From Streptomyces sp. Ag109_O5-10 (GTDB taxonomy: Bacteria; Actinomycetota; Actinomycetes; Streptomycetales; Streptomycetaceae), in assembly GCF_900105755.1 (NCBI RefSeq), contig NZ_FNTQ01000001.1, forward strand, positions 3,286,001-3,350,000: DNA of 64,000 nucleotides, read 5' to 3'. Below, piece by piece: positions 35,891 to 45,409 of the stretch. A model generated the notes under the pieces. It searched no databases. It saw nothing but the letters and a program-made list of their open reading frames with translations, and was not told where the DNA came from. The translations under genes and the position numbers were made by a program. The stretch's first letter is position 1, and every line of letters starts with the position of its first letter.

Positions 35891-37372
35891 GTGACGTCTT
35901 CCTTGATCCGGGGGCGGCCCAGGCGTGCCGCCGGGCACATAGCCGTACGGGTGGGGCACGCGGTGCTGGGCGGGGTGGCCGGGGTGGTCTGGCTGGTGTT
36001 GCCGGTGATGACGAGCGTCACTCAAGATCCGGTTCCCGCGGCGGGCGGCGTGACGGCTTCCGCGGCCCAGGCGGCGGACGGGGCGTCGGCGACCGATTAC
36101 GTCCTGCCGCTCGTCGCCCTGGCGGCGGCCGGCGCGCTGGGCGGCTACGGCTACGTGCGCCGGATACGGCGGACCCGCTCGCGCACCACGCCGGGGAGCC
36201 CCTCCCCCGTCCCGCCGGCTCCGTCGCCCGCCGACGTCGAGCGGCAGGCCCGGGCCTCCCTGGTCCTCGCCGACGACTGCGTCCGCACCAGCCGGGAGGC
36301 GCTCGGCTACGTCGACGGTGCGACGTCCGCCGAACAGGCCCTGCGGGCGGCCGAGACCGAGCTGGCGGCCGCGTTCGCGATATGGCGGCGGTACGAGGAG
36401 GGGGTGCCGGAGGACGCCGCCGGCCGGCGGCAGGCGCTGGTGGGGGTGGTCGGGCGGTGCGCGGAGGCGGGGCGGCGACTGGACGCGGAGGCGGCGGGGT
36501 TCGACGCCGTGTGGGATGCGGGGGACGCGCTGGCCGTGGCCGAGGGGCGGTTCCGGCAGCTGGCGGGGCGGACCGGCACAGTGTCGGCGGCGCTGGCCGG
36601 GGCGGGTGAGCGGTACGGTGCGGCCGCGGTCGCCCCCGTCGTCGGATACGTCGAACAGGCAAAGGACCGGCTGGTGTTCGCGACCGCACGGCTCAACCAG
36701 GCCCGTCAGGCCGCCGATTCGGGCGACGGCGAGGGGCGGCGGCGGGGGGTGCGGGCCGCCGAGGGGGCCGTGACCCAGGCCGCGGTGCTGCTGGGCGGGG
36801 TGGAGCGGCTGGTGGAGGAGGTGCGGGCGGCGGCGGAGCTGGTGCCGGCCGCCCTCACGGGCGCCGAGGCGGAGCTGACGGGGCTGCGGGGGACGGCGTC
36901 GCGGCCGCGGCCGGCCCATGCGGACGCCGTGCTGGCCGGCGTGCGGGGCGAGGTGACCGGCGGGCCCTACGACACGGTGGACGCCCTGCGCCGGATCGTG
37001 CGGGCGGTGGAGGGGACGGGGGGCGGGCGGTCCGGGGTGATCGCGGCGGGGGCGGAGCTGGTGGCGCGCAGCGCGCTGGGGGCGGCGGACGACTTCGTGG
37101 GGACGCACCGGGCGGCGGTGGGGGCGGAGGCGCGGGCCCTGCTGGCCGCGGCGGGGCGGTCGGCGCCCGCGGACGCCGACCGGCTCGCCCGGAAGGCGCG
37201 GGAGCTGGCGGAGCGGGATGTGCGGGCGCACGGGAACCCGTTCGCCGGGGAGGCCGCGCACGGGAGCGGGGTGGGCGGTGTGGTGCTCGGGGGCGTGCTG
37301 CTGGGTGAGGAGGGGGACGGGGGGCCGGTGGTGGCGTTCGGGGGGCCGGAGAGCAGGCGGCGGTTGGGCTGA
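35891..37372 (+). CDS. Large helical membrane protein resembling the C-terminal part of TPM-domain proteins
   Basis: A 493-residue protein with two membrane segments near the N-terminus (AVLGGVAGVVWLVLPVM and YVLPLVALAAAGALGGYGYV), then a basic stretch and about 350 residues of Ala/Arg-rich helical sequence with coiled-coil character (AEAAGFDAVWDAGDAL, YVEQAKDRLVFATARLNQAR). From memory this tail matches the C-terminal half of Streptomyces TPM-domain proteins, but the TPM domain itself is absent. The GTG at 35891 is a best guess; upstream sequence belongs to the divergent GH18-like gene 82 nt away. Function unknown. Confidence 0.65.
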   Translation: MTSSLIRGRPRRAAGHIAVRVGHAVLGGVAGVVWLVLPVMTSVTQDPVPAAGGVTASAAQAADGASATDYVLPLVALAAAGALGGYGYVRRIRRTRSRTTPGSPSPVPPAPSPADVERQARASLVLADDCVRTSREALGYVDGATSAEQALRAAETELAAAFAIWRRYEEGVPEDAAGRRQALVGVVGRCAEAGRRLDAEAAGFDAVWDAGDALAVAEGRFRQLAGRTGTVSAALAGAGERYGAAAVAPVVGYVEQAKDRLVFATARLNQARQAADSGDGEGRRRGVRAAEGAVTQAAVLLGGVERLVEEVRAAAELVPAALTGAEAELTGLRGTASRPRPAHADAVLAGVRGEVTGGPYDTVDALRRIVRAVEGTGGGRSGVIAAGAELVARSALGAADDFVGTHRAAVGAEARALLAAAGRSAPADADRLARKARELAERDVRAHGNPFAGEAAHGSGVGGVVLGGVLLGEEGDGGPVVAFGGPESRRRLG

Positions 37373-37412
37373 CGTCCGCGGGGGATGCCGCGACCGGCCG
37401 CCAGGCGGCTGC

Positions 37413-37508
37413 GAGTGCGTGGTGGCTGGTCGCCCGGTTCCCCGCGCCCCCAAAGGGGGCGCTCATGCAACCCCCTGCTTTCGAGGGGCGCGGGAAACCG
37501 CGCGATCA
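37413..37508. repeat. Dispersed intergenic repeat, copy b
   Basis: Two oppositely oriented copies of the element lie head to head between convergent genes. The left half reads GTGGCTGGTCGCCCGGTTCC and the right half GAGGGGCGCGGGAAACCGCG, so the RNA can fold into a long hairpin. The TGA stop of the phosphatase gene lies in the terminal CGCGATCAG. Confidence 0.7.
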
Positions 37509-40094
37509 GAACAGGCTGAGCAGAGCCTCCGCGGGGTCGGTCAGGCCTGTCTCGCCGTCCGGGAGCGGGAGTTCGAACCACACCGTCTTCCCGCGCGGCG
37601 TCCGGCGTGAGCCCCACGCCGCGCTGAGCAGGCCGACCAGTTGCAGCCCGCGCCCGCCCTCGTCGGTGTCCCGGGCGCGGCGGCGCCTCGGCTGGACCAG
37701 GCCGGAGTCCCAGACCTCGCAGACCAGGGTCCGGTCGAGGAGGAGACGGAGCCTTATCTCGCCCTCGCCGTACCGCAGCGCGTTCGTGACGAGTTCGCTG
37801 ACCAGGAGTTCCGTGGTGTCGACCAGCGGCTCCAGGTCCCAGGTGAGGAGCTGTCCGCGCGCGTACTCCCGGGCGCGGCCCACGCTGCGGGGCTCGCGCG
37901 GGAGCGTCCAGTCGCCGACGGAGTCGGCCGTCAGTCCCTGTACACGTGCCATCAGCAACGCGATGTCATCCTCGCCGTGGTGCGTGTCGAGGGTGCTGAG
38001 GACGTGGTCGCAGACGTCCTCCAGGGGCTGGGCGGGGTCGGTGAGGGCCCCTACGAACGCCTGGAGGCCCTCGTCGAGGGGGTGGTCACGGGACTCGACC
38101 AGGCCGTCGGTGTAGAGCGCCAGCAACGCACCCTCGGGGAGTTCGACCTCGACCTCCTCGAAGGGTTCGCCGCCGACGCCGAGCGGCATGCCGGGCGGCA
38201 CGTCGAGCATCAGGGCGGCCTCGCCGGGTTCCACCAGGACGGGCGGCAGGTGGCCGGCGTTGGCGAACGTACAGCGCCTGGTGACGGAGTCGTAGACGGC
38301 GTACACACACGTGGCGAGGTAGACCTCGGAGAGGTCGGCGTCGCGGGGCTGGCGGGCCGTGCGGGTGGCCTGCTGGACCCCGCCCGGGGTGCCGAGGCCG
38401 CGGGCGATCTCGTCCAGCGCCGAGAGCACCTCGGCCGGTTCGAGGTCGAGCAGGGCCAGCGTACGGACCGCTGTGCGGAGTTCACCCATCGCGACCGCCG
38501 CGCGTAGACCCCGGCCCATCACGTCCCCCACCACCAGCGCCGTGCGGTGGCCGGGGAGTTCTATGACGTCGAACCAGTCGCCGCCGACCTCGGTGGCCGC
38601 GTTGCCGGGCAGGTAACGGCAGGCGATGTCCAGGCCCGAGGCCTCGGGGTCGCCGGGCGGGAGCAGGGACCGTTGCAGTATCAACGCGCGTTCGTGCTCG
38701 CGCCGGTAGAGGCGGGCGTTGTCGATGCAGACGGCGGCGCGGGCGGCCAGCTCCACGGCGAGTTCCCGGTCGCGGTCGCCGAACGGCTCGCTGCCCTTGG
38801 TGCGGGCGAACTGGGCGAGGCCGACGACCGTGTCGTGGGCGACCATGGGCACGGCCAGCGTGGACTGGACGAGGCCGCCCTCGGTCGCCGGCACGTGCTG
38901 CGGGCGGGCCGTGCGCAGGGCGTCCGCGCAGGGGGAGTTGAAGGGGTAGTGGTGGACCGCGCCGACGGCGACCGGCACGCCGCCGCCCACGAAGGGGGCG
39001 TCGGAGACCGCGCTGGCGAAGGCGACCCGGCGCAGTTCGGCGCTGCCGTCGGCGAGTCCGGGCGGGGTCTCGTCGCCGGCCAGCAGGCCCTGGTAGAGGT
39101 CGACGGTGGCGAGGTCGCAGAAGCCGGGGACGACCACGTCGAGGAGTTCGCGGGCGGTGGTCTCCAGGTCCAGGGAGTTGCCGATGCGGGCGCCGGCCTC
39201 GTTGAGGAGGGCGAGGTTGCGCCGGGCGGCGGCGGCCTCGCGGGCGGCGGCGCGGCGGGCGGTGATGTCGAGGCCCAGCCAGGCGATGCCGATGGGGCGG
39301 CCGGTACCGCTGTGCACCCGGTAGAGGTTGATGGACCAGTGCCGGCGCTCCTCGGAGCCCGGGACGAAGCCCGTGACGTGCATGTCGGTGATGGAGTTGC
39401 CGGTCTCCAGGACCCGGCGCAGCGTGGCCGCCACCCGCTCGGCCTCGGAGCGCGGGAGGTAGTCGTGGACGCCCTTGCCGCGGTGGTCCTCGGGGGTGCC
39501 GCCGAAGATGGAGGAGAACCGCACGTTGGCGCGGCGGATCCGCAGGTCGGTGTCGATCAGCAGGAAGCCGAACGGAGATTGACCGAATATCGACTGCGAG
39601 GCCGCCAGGTCGGTCTCGATCCTGCGCAGGGTGCGGACGTCGACCACGATGCACACGGCCGCGTTCTCGCCCTCGGCGGTGCGGGTGGGCATGACGTAGA
39701 CCTCGGCGATGCCCTCCTCGCCGCGCTCGCCGTCCGCCGTGTCGGGCATGCGGAACGGGACCACGCCGGTCCACTCCCGGCCGTCCAGGATCTCGGCCAT
39801 CTTCCGCTGGCCGCGTTCGCGCAGGTCCGGGTCGACGAACGCCTCGATGGGGTCCATGCCGACGGCGCGCTCGGCGGGGATGCCGAAGATCTGCTCGGCG
39901 CGCAGGCTCCACTGGTCGACCAGGCCGCCGGCGCCGATGGAGAACGAGGCGACCTTGATGTAGTCGTAGATCGAGCCGGGCGGACTGCTCTGCCACACGG
40001 CGTCGCCAGGGGCCGCGGCCTGCTCCGCGGTCCCCGCCCTCGCACCGTCCGACGGGTCCTCGGACTCCGTGGCCTTAGCTGGTATCTCGCTCAC
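37506..40094 (-). CDS. PAS-PAS-GAF-PP2C phosphatase with C-terminal HATPase domain (SpoIIE/RsbU type)
   Basis: An 862-residue cytoplasmic regulator. Two PAS domains occupy about residues 45-165 and 170-285 (FGQSPFGFLLIDTDLRIRR marks the second). A GAF domain follows at about 300-450 (LVQSTLAVPMVAHD). The PP2C/SpoIIE phosphatase spans about 480-690, with metal-binding GGDWFDVIEL and GDVMGRG plus FANAGHLPP and YTDGLVESR. The last 140 residues are a HATPase with N-box ELVTNALRYG and G2 box GGRGLQLVG. Such proteins dephosphorylate anti-anti-sigma factors and may also phosphorylate them. The GTG at 40094 has GGAGGGG 9 nt upstream, which excludes the longer reading frame. Confidence 0.92.
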   Translation of the reverse strand: MSEIPAKATESEDPSDGARAGTAEQAAAPGDAVWQSSPPGSIYDYIKVASFSIGAGGLVDQWSLRAEQIFGIPAERAVGMDPIEAFVDPDLRERGQRKMAEILDGREWTGVVPFRMPDTADGERGEEGIAEVYVMPTRTAEGENAAVCIVVDVRTLRRIETDLAASQSIFGQSPFGFLLIDTDLRIRRANVRFSSIFGGTPEDHRGKGVHDYLPRSEAERVAATLRRVLETGNSITDMHVTGFVPGSEERRHWSINLYRVHSGTGRPIGIAWLGLDITARRAAAREAAAARRNLALLNEAGARIGNSLDLETTARELLDVVVPGFCDLATVDLYQGLLAGDETPPGLADGSAELRRVAFASAVSDAPFVGGGVPVAVGAVHHYPFNSPCADALRTARPQHVPATEGGLVQSTLAVPMVAHDTVVGLAQFARTKGSEPFGDRDRELAVELAARAAVCIDNARLYRREHERALILQRSLLPPGDPEASGLDIACRYLPGNAATEVGGDWFDVIELPGHRTALVVGDVMGRGLRAAVAMGELRTAVRTLALLDLEPAEVLSALDEIARGLGTPGGVQQATRTARQPRDADLSEVYLATCVYAVYDSVTRRCTFANAGHLPPVLVEPGEAALMLDVPPGMPLGVGGEPFEEVEVELPEGALLALYTDGLVESRDHPLDEGLQAFVGALTDPAQPLEDVCDHVLSTLDTHHGEDDIALLMARVQGLTADSVGDWTLPREPRSVGRAREYARGQLLTWDLEPLVDTTELLVSELVTNALRYGEGEIRLRLLLDRTLVCEVWDSGLVQPRRRRARDTDEGGRGLQLVGLLSAAWGSRRTPRGKTVWFELPLPDGETGLTDPAEALLSLF

Positions 40095-40353
40095 GCGAAC
40101 CGTCCCCTCCAGCTCACCGCGCCCGGCACCGGTCACCGGGTGCGGCTGCCCGCAGTATCCAGCACTACGGTGCCGCCTGACACGGTGTTCACGATCACAG
40201 CACGGTCCCGACGATTTCCGGACCGGACCGTGACAACACTTCCAATCTTCTAACCAGGGAACACGCCGTCGAATCACGTACTCCGGCACACGTTGATCGG
40301 CCACTCCCGCGGGTGGACGCGGTAGCACTGCGTGTACACCCCGTTCACCCCGT

Positions 40354-40767
40354 TCACCCTGGTACGGCCAGCTCGAACCAGACCGTCTTTCCGTTGTCCC
40401 CCGGGCGGGTACCCCAGCTGCGCGCGGAACCCGCGACCAGCTGGAGACCGCGGCCGCTCTCGTCGTCGGCGCCCGCGGCGCGCTCGCGCGGCGGGTCCGG
40501 GAGCGGGTCGGAGACCTCGACGCGCAGGGTGTCGCCGGGCCCCGGGAGGCGTGGGCGGACGAGGCGGACGCCGATGGGGCCGGTGGCGTGCCGCAGCGAG
40601 TTGGTGACCAGCTCGCTGACCAGCAGGGCGGCGAGATCGGCGAGGCCGTCCAGGCCCCAGCCGCGCAGTTTGTCCCGGACCGCGGTGCGGGCGGTGCGCA
40701 CGGCGCCCGGTTCCGCGGGAAAGGTCCACTCGACGGTGTCACCTTCGGTGTCGATCACACCGATCAC
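40354..40767 (-). CDS. Histidine-kinase-like ATPase domain protein (RsbW-like)
   Basis: A 137-residue stand-alone GHKL ATPase. The N-box is SELVTNSLRHA (about 51-61) and the G2 box is GRGLQLVAGS. It resembles the C-terminal HATPase domain of the phosphatase encoded downstream on the same strand, 259 nt away. It may be an anti-sigma kinase acting opposite that phosphatase, but this is inference from position. The gap between the genes holds only a short CCCCGTTCA tandem and no gene. Confidence 0.85.
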   Translation of the reverse strand: MIGVIDTEGDTVEWTFPAEPGAVRTARTAVRDKLRGWGLDGLADLAALLVSELVTNSLRHATGPIGVRLVRPRLPGPGDTLRVEVSDPLPDPPRERAAGADDESGRGLQLVAGSARSWGTRPGDNGKTVWFELAVPG

Positions 40768-41006
40768 TTCCCAGTCGCTTCCCCGGCTGCGAGCCCGGCA
40801 CTGTCCGGTTTCGTGGGGTTAATGGGCACATACCCGATTGCGTGGGGGCAGTACCGCACGCGAGGGCGCACTGTGGCACGGACGGCTTACGCCGGGAGGG
40901 CCGAGCGCCCAGGGGCTCGCGAGGTGCGGTTGCCGGGCGACCGCGGGTGCGTCGTGGCGTGTCGCGCAGTCCCCCGCGCCCCTTTCGTCGGGGCTGCGCC
41001 CCGGAC

Positions 41007-41441
<435 letters not shown>

Positions 41442-41462
41442 GGGCCGGAGCCTACGGGAGCG

Positions 41463-41660
41463 TCAGTTCCGGGTGGCCGCCTCCCCGTTGCTGTGGCCGA
41501 TGCGTTCGACCCAGTAGAGCTGCTTGTGCCCGCGGTCGTCGAGACTGTCGGCGATCTTCTGCGCCTCGGCCCGGGTCGCGTACCGGCCGACGCGGTAGCG
41601 ATTGCCGTTGTCGTCCTGCCGTATGACGAGCCAGGGGAGAGAGACCGTGCCTTCCGTCAT
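41463..41660 (-). CDS. SPOR-like small protein
   Basis: A 65-residue protein with an alternating strand-helix pattern: LVIRQDDNGNRYRVGRYATRAEAQKIADSL, then YWVERIG. This resembles short actinobacterial SPOR-domain proteins. The ATG at 41660 follows a strong GGAGGGG site; the ATG 33 nt upstream has none. No signal peptide is present. It ends 22 nt before the Nudix start on the same strand. Confidence 0.78.
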   Translation of the reverse strand: MTEGTVSLPWLVIRQDDNGNRYRVGRYATRAEAQKIADSLDDRGHKQLYWVERIGHSNGEAATRN

Positions 41661-41987
41661 CGCGCCCCTCCGCATCTCCCGGCTCCCGTCCATCCCCGCC
41701 CCACTAAGGAAACCGCACTCCGCATATGCCCGAGCGTACGCCTAACCTTTACGCAGCGAATACGCCTTTTCACAAAGAGGTACGCAACCAGCCAGAACGG
41801 TGGGGGCGCACGACTACGAATGCGCCGTTCGCGCGCCCCGCACTTCGGGTCCCACGCACGTCGAGGACAGCCGGGCCACCTGGGAGAACGGCCGGATTCG
41901 CACGGCGGGCACCGGTCCGGTCCCGGGTCGCGAAGGCGTCAACCATCGCAAGGGTGTGCGCTACTTCACGGAGGGGTGGTACGCCCG
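41661..41987. promoter_or_regulatory. Intergenic region with four TACGC motifs
   Basis: This 327 nt region lies between the GntR gene end and the SPOR-like gene start. An A/T-richer segment at 41700-41790 contains TACGC at 41737, 41750, 41761 and 41781, spaced 13, 11 and 20 nt. It is the likely promoter region of the SPOR-like and Nudix genes. Confidence 0.45.
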
Positions 41988-42740
41988 CTACCGCACCGGC
42001 AGGTGGTAGGAGGCCCGGTAGCGGTCGGCGGGGATGACGACGTCCGCGGTCTCCACCGGGCGGCCGGAGGCGTAGTACGTCCGCTGGATCACCAGGACGA
42101 CATGGCCGGGGACCCCGCCGAGGGTGAGCAGCTCCTCGGCGAGGCCGGGGCGGGCGCCGACCTCCTCCGTGACGTTGTCCACGACGACGTCGATGGCGCG
42201 CATCCGCTCGACCACGCCCATCCCGCCGAGCGGGCCCTCCTCCGGCAGCATGACGGGGGTGCGGCCGGTGACGGCGAGCGGCTCCCAGGAGGTGGAGAGC
42301 ATCATCGGCTCGCCCGCGTCCCGGAACAGGTACCGGGTGCACATCACGCGGTCGCCGACGTGGATGCCGAGCCGGTCGGCGATCGCGGCACCCGCCCCGG
42401 TCTGCTCGCTGCGGGACTCCCAGGTGCCGCGCGCCGCCGCGTCGGACTGCTCCTGCCGGAACGGCGTGGCGCCGCCGGCCGGGCGGTACCCGGAGCGGGC
42501 CACCCGCCGGGGCACGGGCCGCTCGCGCACATAGGTCCCGGAGCCGGACCGGCCCTCGACCAGCCCCTCGGCCATCAGCACCTTGCGGGCCTCCAGGGCG
42601 ACCGTGTCCGAGACGCCGTACTCCTCGCGGATGCGGGCCTGCGAGGGCAGCCGGGTGTGGGGCGGCAGCGAACCGTCGACGATCTTCTTGCGGAGATCAC
42701 CCGCGACACGCAGATACGCCGGCTGCTCACCGAAAGTCAC
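41988..42740 (-). CDS. GntR/HutC-family transcriptional regulator
   Basis: A 250-residue repressor-type protein. The winged helix is at about residues 8-75 (YLRVAGDLRKKIVDGSLPPHTRLPS, then VSDTVALEARKVLMAEGLV and SGSGTYV). The rest is a UTRA ligand-binding domain (MCTRYLFRDAGEPMMLSTSW, then VLVIQRTYYASGRPVETADVV). The GTG start has GGGAG just upstream. A small palindrome lies in its promoter. The ligand and regulon are not evident from the neighbours. Confidence 0.9.
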   Translation of the reverse strand: MTFGEQPAYLRVAGDLRKKIVDGSLPPHTRLPSQARIREEYGVSDTVALEARKVLMAEGLVEGRSGSGTYVRERPVPRRVARSGYRPAGGATPFRQEQSDAAARGTWESRSEQTGAGAAIADRLGIHVGDRVMCTRYLFRDAGEPMMLSTSWEPLAVTGRTPVMLPEEGPLGGMGVVERMRAIDVVVDNVTEEVGARPGLAEELLTLGGVPGHVVLVIQRTYYASGRPVETADVVIPADRYRASYHLPVR

Positions 42741-42817
42741 TGGCCGCTCCCATCAGGTTGTACAGACAGCAACAGCGTGGCAACCGTGGGTTGAGCCATG
42801 CAAGCAAAGGCCAGAGA

Positions 42818-42832
42818 ATCACTCGATGTGAT
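42818..42832. promoter_or_regulatory. Palindrome upstream of the GntR gene
   Basis: ATCAC-TCGAT-GTGAT lies 78-92 nt upstream of the regulator start codon. Its position suits autoregulation, but its size is close to what chance could give. Confidence 0.35.
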
Positions 42833-42887
42833 GACATGCGGCCCGGGGATGCATTACGCAGGCACTTTCTCCCCGTTATAGCCGCGA

Positions 42888-44105
42888 TCACACCTCCATG
42901 CCGGAGCCGCTTCCTCCGCTGCCGGCTCCGTCGCCCCCGTCGTCGTAGGAGGGCGGGGTCGTGGCGAGGCCCAGAGCCTTGCGGGCGGTGACGGTCCGCT
43001 TCGGGTCGAGGAGCGCCGAACCCTTGTCGTAATGGGTGTAGTAGGTGTCCGCGTCCGTGGCCTTCGCCGCCTTCGCCCACTCCGCCTTCGCCCTGTCGAG
43101 GTCCGCGACCAGGTCGTCCACCGGCTGCTTCGCGTCCGGGCCCCAGCCGTGCGCGCGCAGCATCGCGGTCTGCTTGCCGAGGGCCGTCGTCACCTGGTCC
43201 GCCCACTGCCGGTAGCCGGGCAGGTCGTCCTCGACGTACTCGGCCTCGGGGGCGCCGGCGAGGGCGGTGTTGAGGACGTGCGCGGCACCGAGGTAGGCGA
43301 CCTGGTCGTCGTCCAGCACGCTCTCGTCGTTGCGCAGCGAGCCGGACAGGGTGCGGCCCTCGGTGGTGTTGCCGAAGGCGCAGGCGACCTCCCGGTCGCC
43401 GTACTCCCAACTGTCCGCGCTGGGCGTGAAGTAGTACACGTCGACGTCGCCGGGGATCGCCCAGCCGTCCATCGCGTAGCCGTCCTCCAGGCCGTAGCAG
43501 CGCCGGTCGGCGGAGTCGCCGACGCTGTCGTCGCCCGGGTATTCCGAGCCCTTCAGCGTGTAGGTGGCGAAGACCTCGCCGTCGTGCGCCTTCGCGCAGT
43601 CCTTCACGGTGACGTCGGAGACCAGGTCGCCGGTGAGCGTGCCGTCGGGGGTGTCGAAGCAGTCGCCGGTGGACAGCGAGAGGCTGGAGCTGTCGTTCGC
43701 GCCCTCCTTGACGCCCTCCCAGAACTGCGCCGCCCCGTTGGTGGACAGCGCCAGCACCCACAGGGCCAGCCCGAGCACGGAGAACACCGACCCGACGACG
43801 GCCATCGCCCTGCCGCGCTCCCCCCGCCTGCGGATCTGCCCCAGCCCGGCCAGTCCCAGCGCCAGACCCACCCCCGGCAGGCAGCACAGCACCCCGAGCA
43901 CGAGGGAGGCGATGGCGAGCCCGTTGACGGGCGGCTGCGGGGGGTACGGGCCGTAGCCCTGCCCCCACTGCTGGTTCGGCCCCGGGTACGGCGGCTGCTG
44001 CCCGTACGGCCCTTGCGGGTACCGCGGGTACTGCGGCGGGCCCGACTGGGGCGGTTGGTAGGGCCCTTGTGGCTGGTGGGGGCCGGGGGGCGGAGGTATG
44101 GACAC
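42888..44105 (-). CDS. DUF4190 / septum-formation-like membrane protein
   Basis: A 405-residue protein. The first 60 residues are a Pro/Gln/Gly-rich cytoplasmic region (PPPPGPHQPQGPY-type). Two adjacent membrane helices follow (LAIASLVLGVLCCLPGVGLALGLAGL and AVVGSVFSVLGLALWVLAL), forming the DUF4190 unit. An extracytoplasmic domain with several Cys (TGDCFDTPDG, VKDCAKAHDGEVFATYTL, RRCYGLEDGY, VACAFG) resembles the Septum_form family. The GTG start is preceded by AGGAG at 10 nt. Function is unknown. Confidence 0.82.
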   Translation of the reverse strand: MSIPPPPGPHQPQGPYQPPQSGPPQYPRYPQGPYGQQPPYPGPNQQWGQGYGPYPPQPPVNGLAIASLVLGVLCCLPGVGLALGLAGLGQIRRRGERGRAMAVVGSVFSVLGLALWVLALSTNGAAQFWEGVKEGANDSSSLSLSTGDCFDTPDGTLTGDLVSDVTVKDCAKAHDGEVFATYTLKGSEYPGDDSVGDSADRRCYGLEDGYAMDGWAIPGDVDVYYFTPSADSWEYGDREVACAFGNTTEGRTLSGSLRNDESVLDDDQVAYLGAAHVLNTALAGAPEAEYVEDDLPGYRQWADQVTTALGKQTAMLRAHGWGPDAKQPVDDLVADLDRAKAEWAKAAKATDADTYYTHYDKGSALLDPKRTVTARKALGLATTPPSYDDGGDGAGSGGSGSGMEV

Positions 44106-44203
44106 CGGTACCGTGCTCCTGAGGGGGCGTCGGGCCGCGGAAACGGACGGCTGGACTGATGTACGACTGCGCGCATCGTAAGCGCGCCGTGAACGGGGGC
44201 GGA

Positions 44204-45409
44204 ATGAGGGTGGGGACGGCGACCGCGCGCGCGGTGAACGGGCTGACCACGCGCTGGGCGGCCGCGGCACCGGGCGACACGGTGTTCTCGGCGGCCGGGG
44301 TGTGGCCGCTGCTGGCCTTCCTCGCCGACGGGGCGGACGGCCGGGCGCGCGGCGAGCTCGCGGACGCGCTGGGCCTACCGGCGGACGAAGCGGCCGGGGT
44401 GGCACGGGAGTTGCTCGGCGGCATGGCGGGCATGCGCGGCCTGCACACCGCGGTGGGCGTGTGGACCAGACGGACCCTGGAGCTGCGGGAGGCCTGGGCG
44501 GCGGCGCTGCCCGCCGGCACGCGCGGGGTGCTGACCGGGGACGCGGCGACGGACCGCGCGGCACTGGACGCCTGGGCCGCGGACCGCACCGGCGGGCTCG
44601 TCGAACGGATGCCGGTCGGCCTGGACGAGGACCCTGAGCTGGTCCTGGCGGGCGCGCTGGCGATGCGTACCCGCTGGCTCGCGCCCTTCGACGAGTTGCC
44701 GCTGGAGACGGCGTACGAGCCCTGGGCGGCCGTCGAACGGCTCGGACTGCGCCGCTCCGGCGTACAGCTGGACCGGATCGCGCTGGCGGACACCCCGGAC
44801 GGCTTCGTCACCGCGCTGAAGGTGCTGGGCGACAACGCCCTGGACGTCCATCTGCTGCTCGGCGAGGAGCGGATGACACCGGGGCAGGTGCTGGCGGCCG
44901 GTGTCGGCATCCTGGACGGCCTGCACCGGGTGGTGCCGGGTGGGCGGCTTCCCTACGGCGAGCCCGGGCCGGGGCTGAGCGTGGCGAAGGTGCGGTCCGG
45001 GACACCGCGGCCCCCGCGGCTCGACGTGACGACGGCGGCGTACGACGTGACGGCGAGCCACGACCTGCTCGAACTGCACCGGCTGTTCGGGCTCACGACG
45101 GCGACGGACCCCCGCCGCGGTCACTTCCCCGGGATCAGCGCCTTCCCGCTGGCCGTCGGGTCCGCACGGCAGGCCACCGTGGCGAAGTTCGGCGCGCTGG
45201 GCTTCGAGGCGGCGGCGGTCACGGCGTTCGGGATGTCCGTGGCAGGCCCTCCGCCCGAGCGGCGTCACGTCACCACCCGGATCGGCGCCGCCTTCGACCG
45301 CCCCTTCGGCTTCCTCGCCCTGCACCGGCACTCCCGGCTCGTCCTCGCGGCGGGCTGGGTCACGGATCCCCTGCCCTTCCCCGAGTACCCCTGGGAGGAC
45401 GACGAATGA
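44204..45409 (+). CDS. Serpin-family protease inhibitor, first of a tandem pair
   Basis: About 401 residues, the normal serpin length. The N-terminal TVFSAAGVWPLLAFLADGA corresponds to the conserved serpin FSPxSI segment. Close to the C-terminus are the hinge LGFEAAAVTAF and, after a reactive-centre loop of about 20 residues (GMSVAGPPPERRHVTTRIG), the conserved strand DRPFGFLALH and LVLAAGWV. No signal peptide is visible, so it would act inside the cell. An in-frame ATG at 44159 is an alternative start. The stop overlaps the next serpin by 4 nt. Confidence 0.82.
   Translation: MRVGTATARAVNGLTTRWAAAAPGDTVFSAAGVWPLLAFLADGADGRARGELADALGLPADEAAGVARELLGGMAGMRGLHTAVGVWTRRTLELREAWAAALPAGTRGVLTGDAATDRAALDAWAADRTGGLVERMPVGLDEDPELVLAGALAMRTRWLAPFDELPLETAYEPWAAVERLGLRRSGVQLDRIALADTPDGFVTALKVLGDNALDVHLLLGEERMTPGQVLAAGVGILDGLHRVVPGGRLPYGEPGPGLSVAKVRSGTPRPPRLDVTTAAYDVTASHDLLELHRLFGLTTATDPRRGHFPGISAFPLAVGSARQATVAKFGALGFEAAAVTAFGMSVAGPPPERRHVTTRIGAAFDRPFGFLALHRHSRLVLAAGWVTDPLPFPEYPWEDDE

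Noticed and set aside
40330..40370. Short tandem CCCCGTTCA units downstream of the small HATPase gene
   Set aside because: Only two copies; too short to be called a repeat array or an attachment site.
41800..42009. Possible 69-residue plus-strand protein before the GntR gene end
   Set aside because: No ribosome binding site, no recognisable family, and it runs into the 3' end of the convergent GntR gene.
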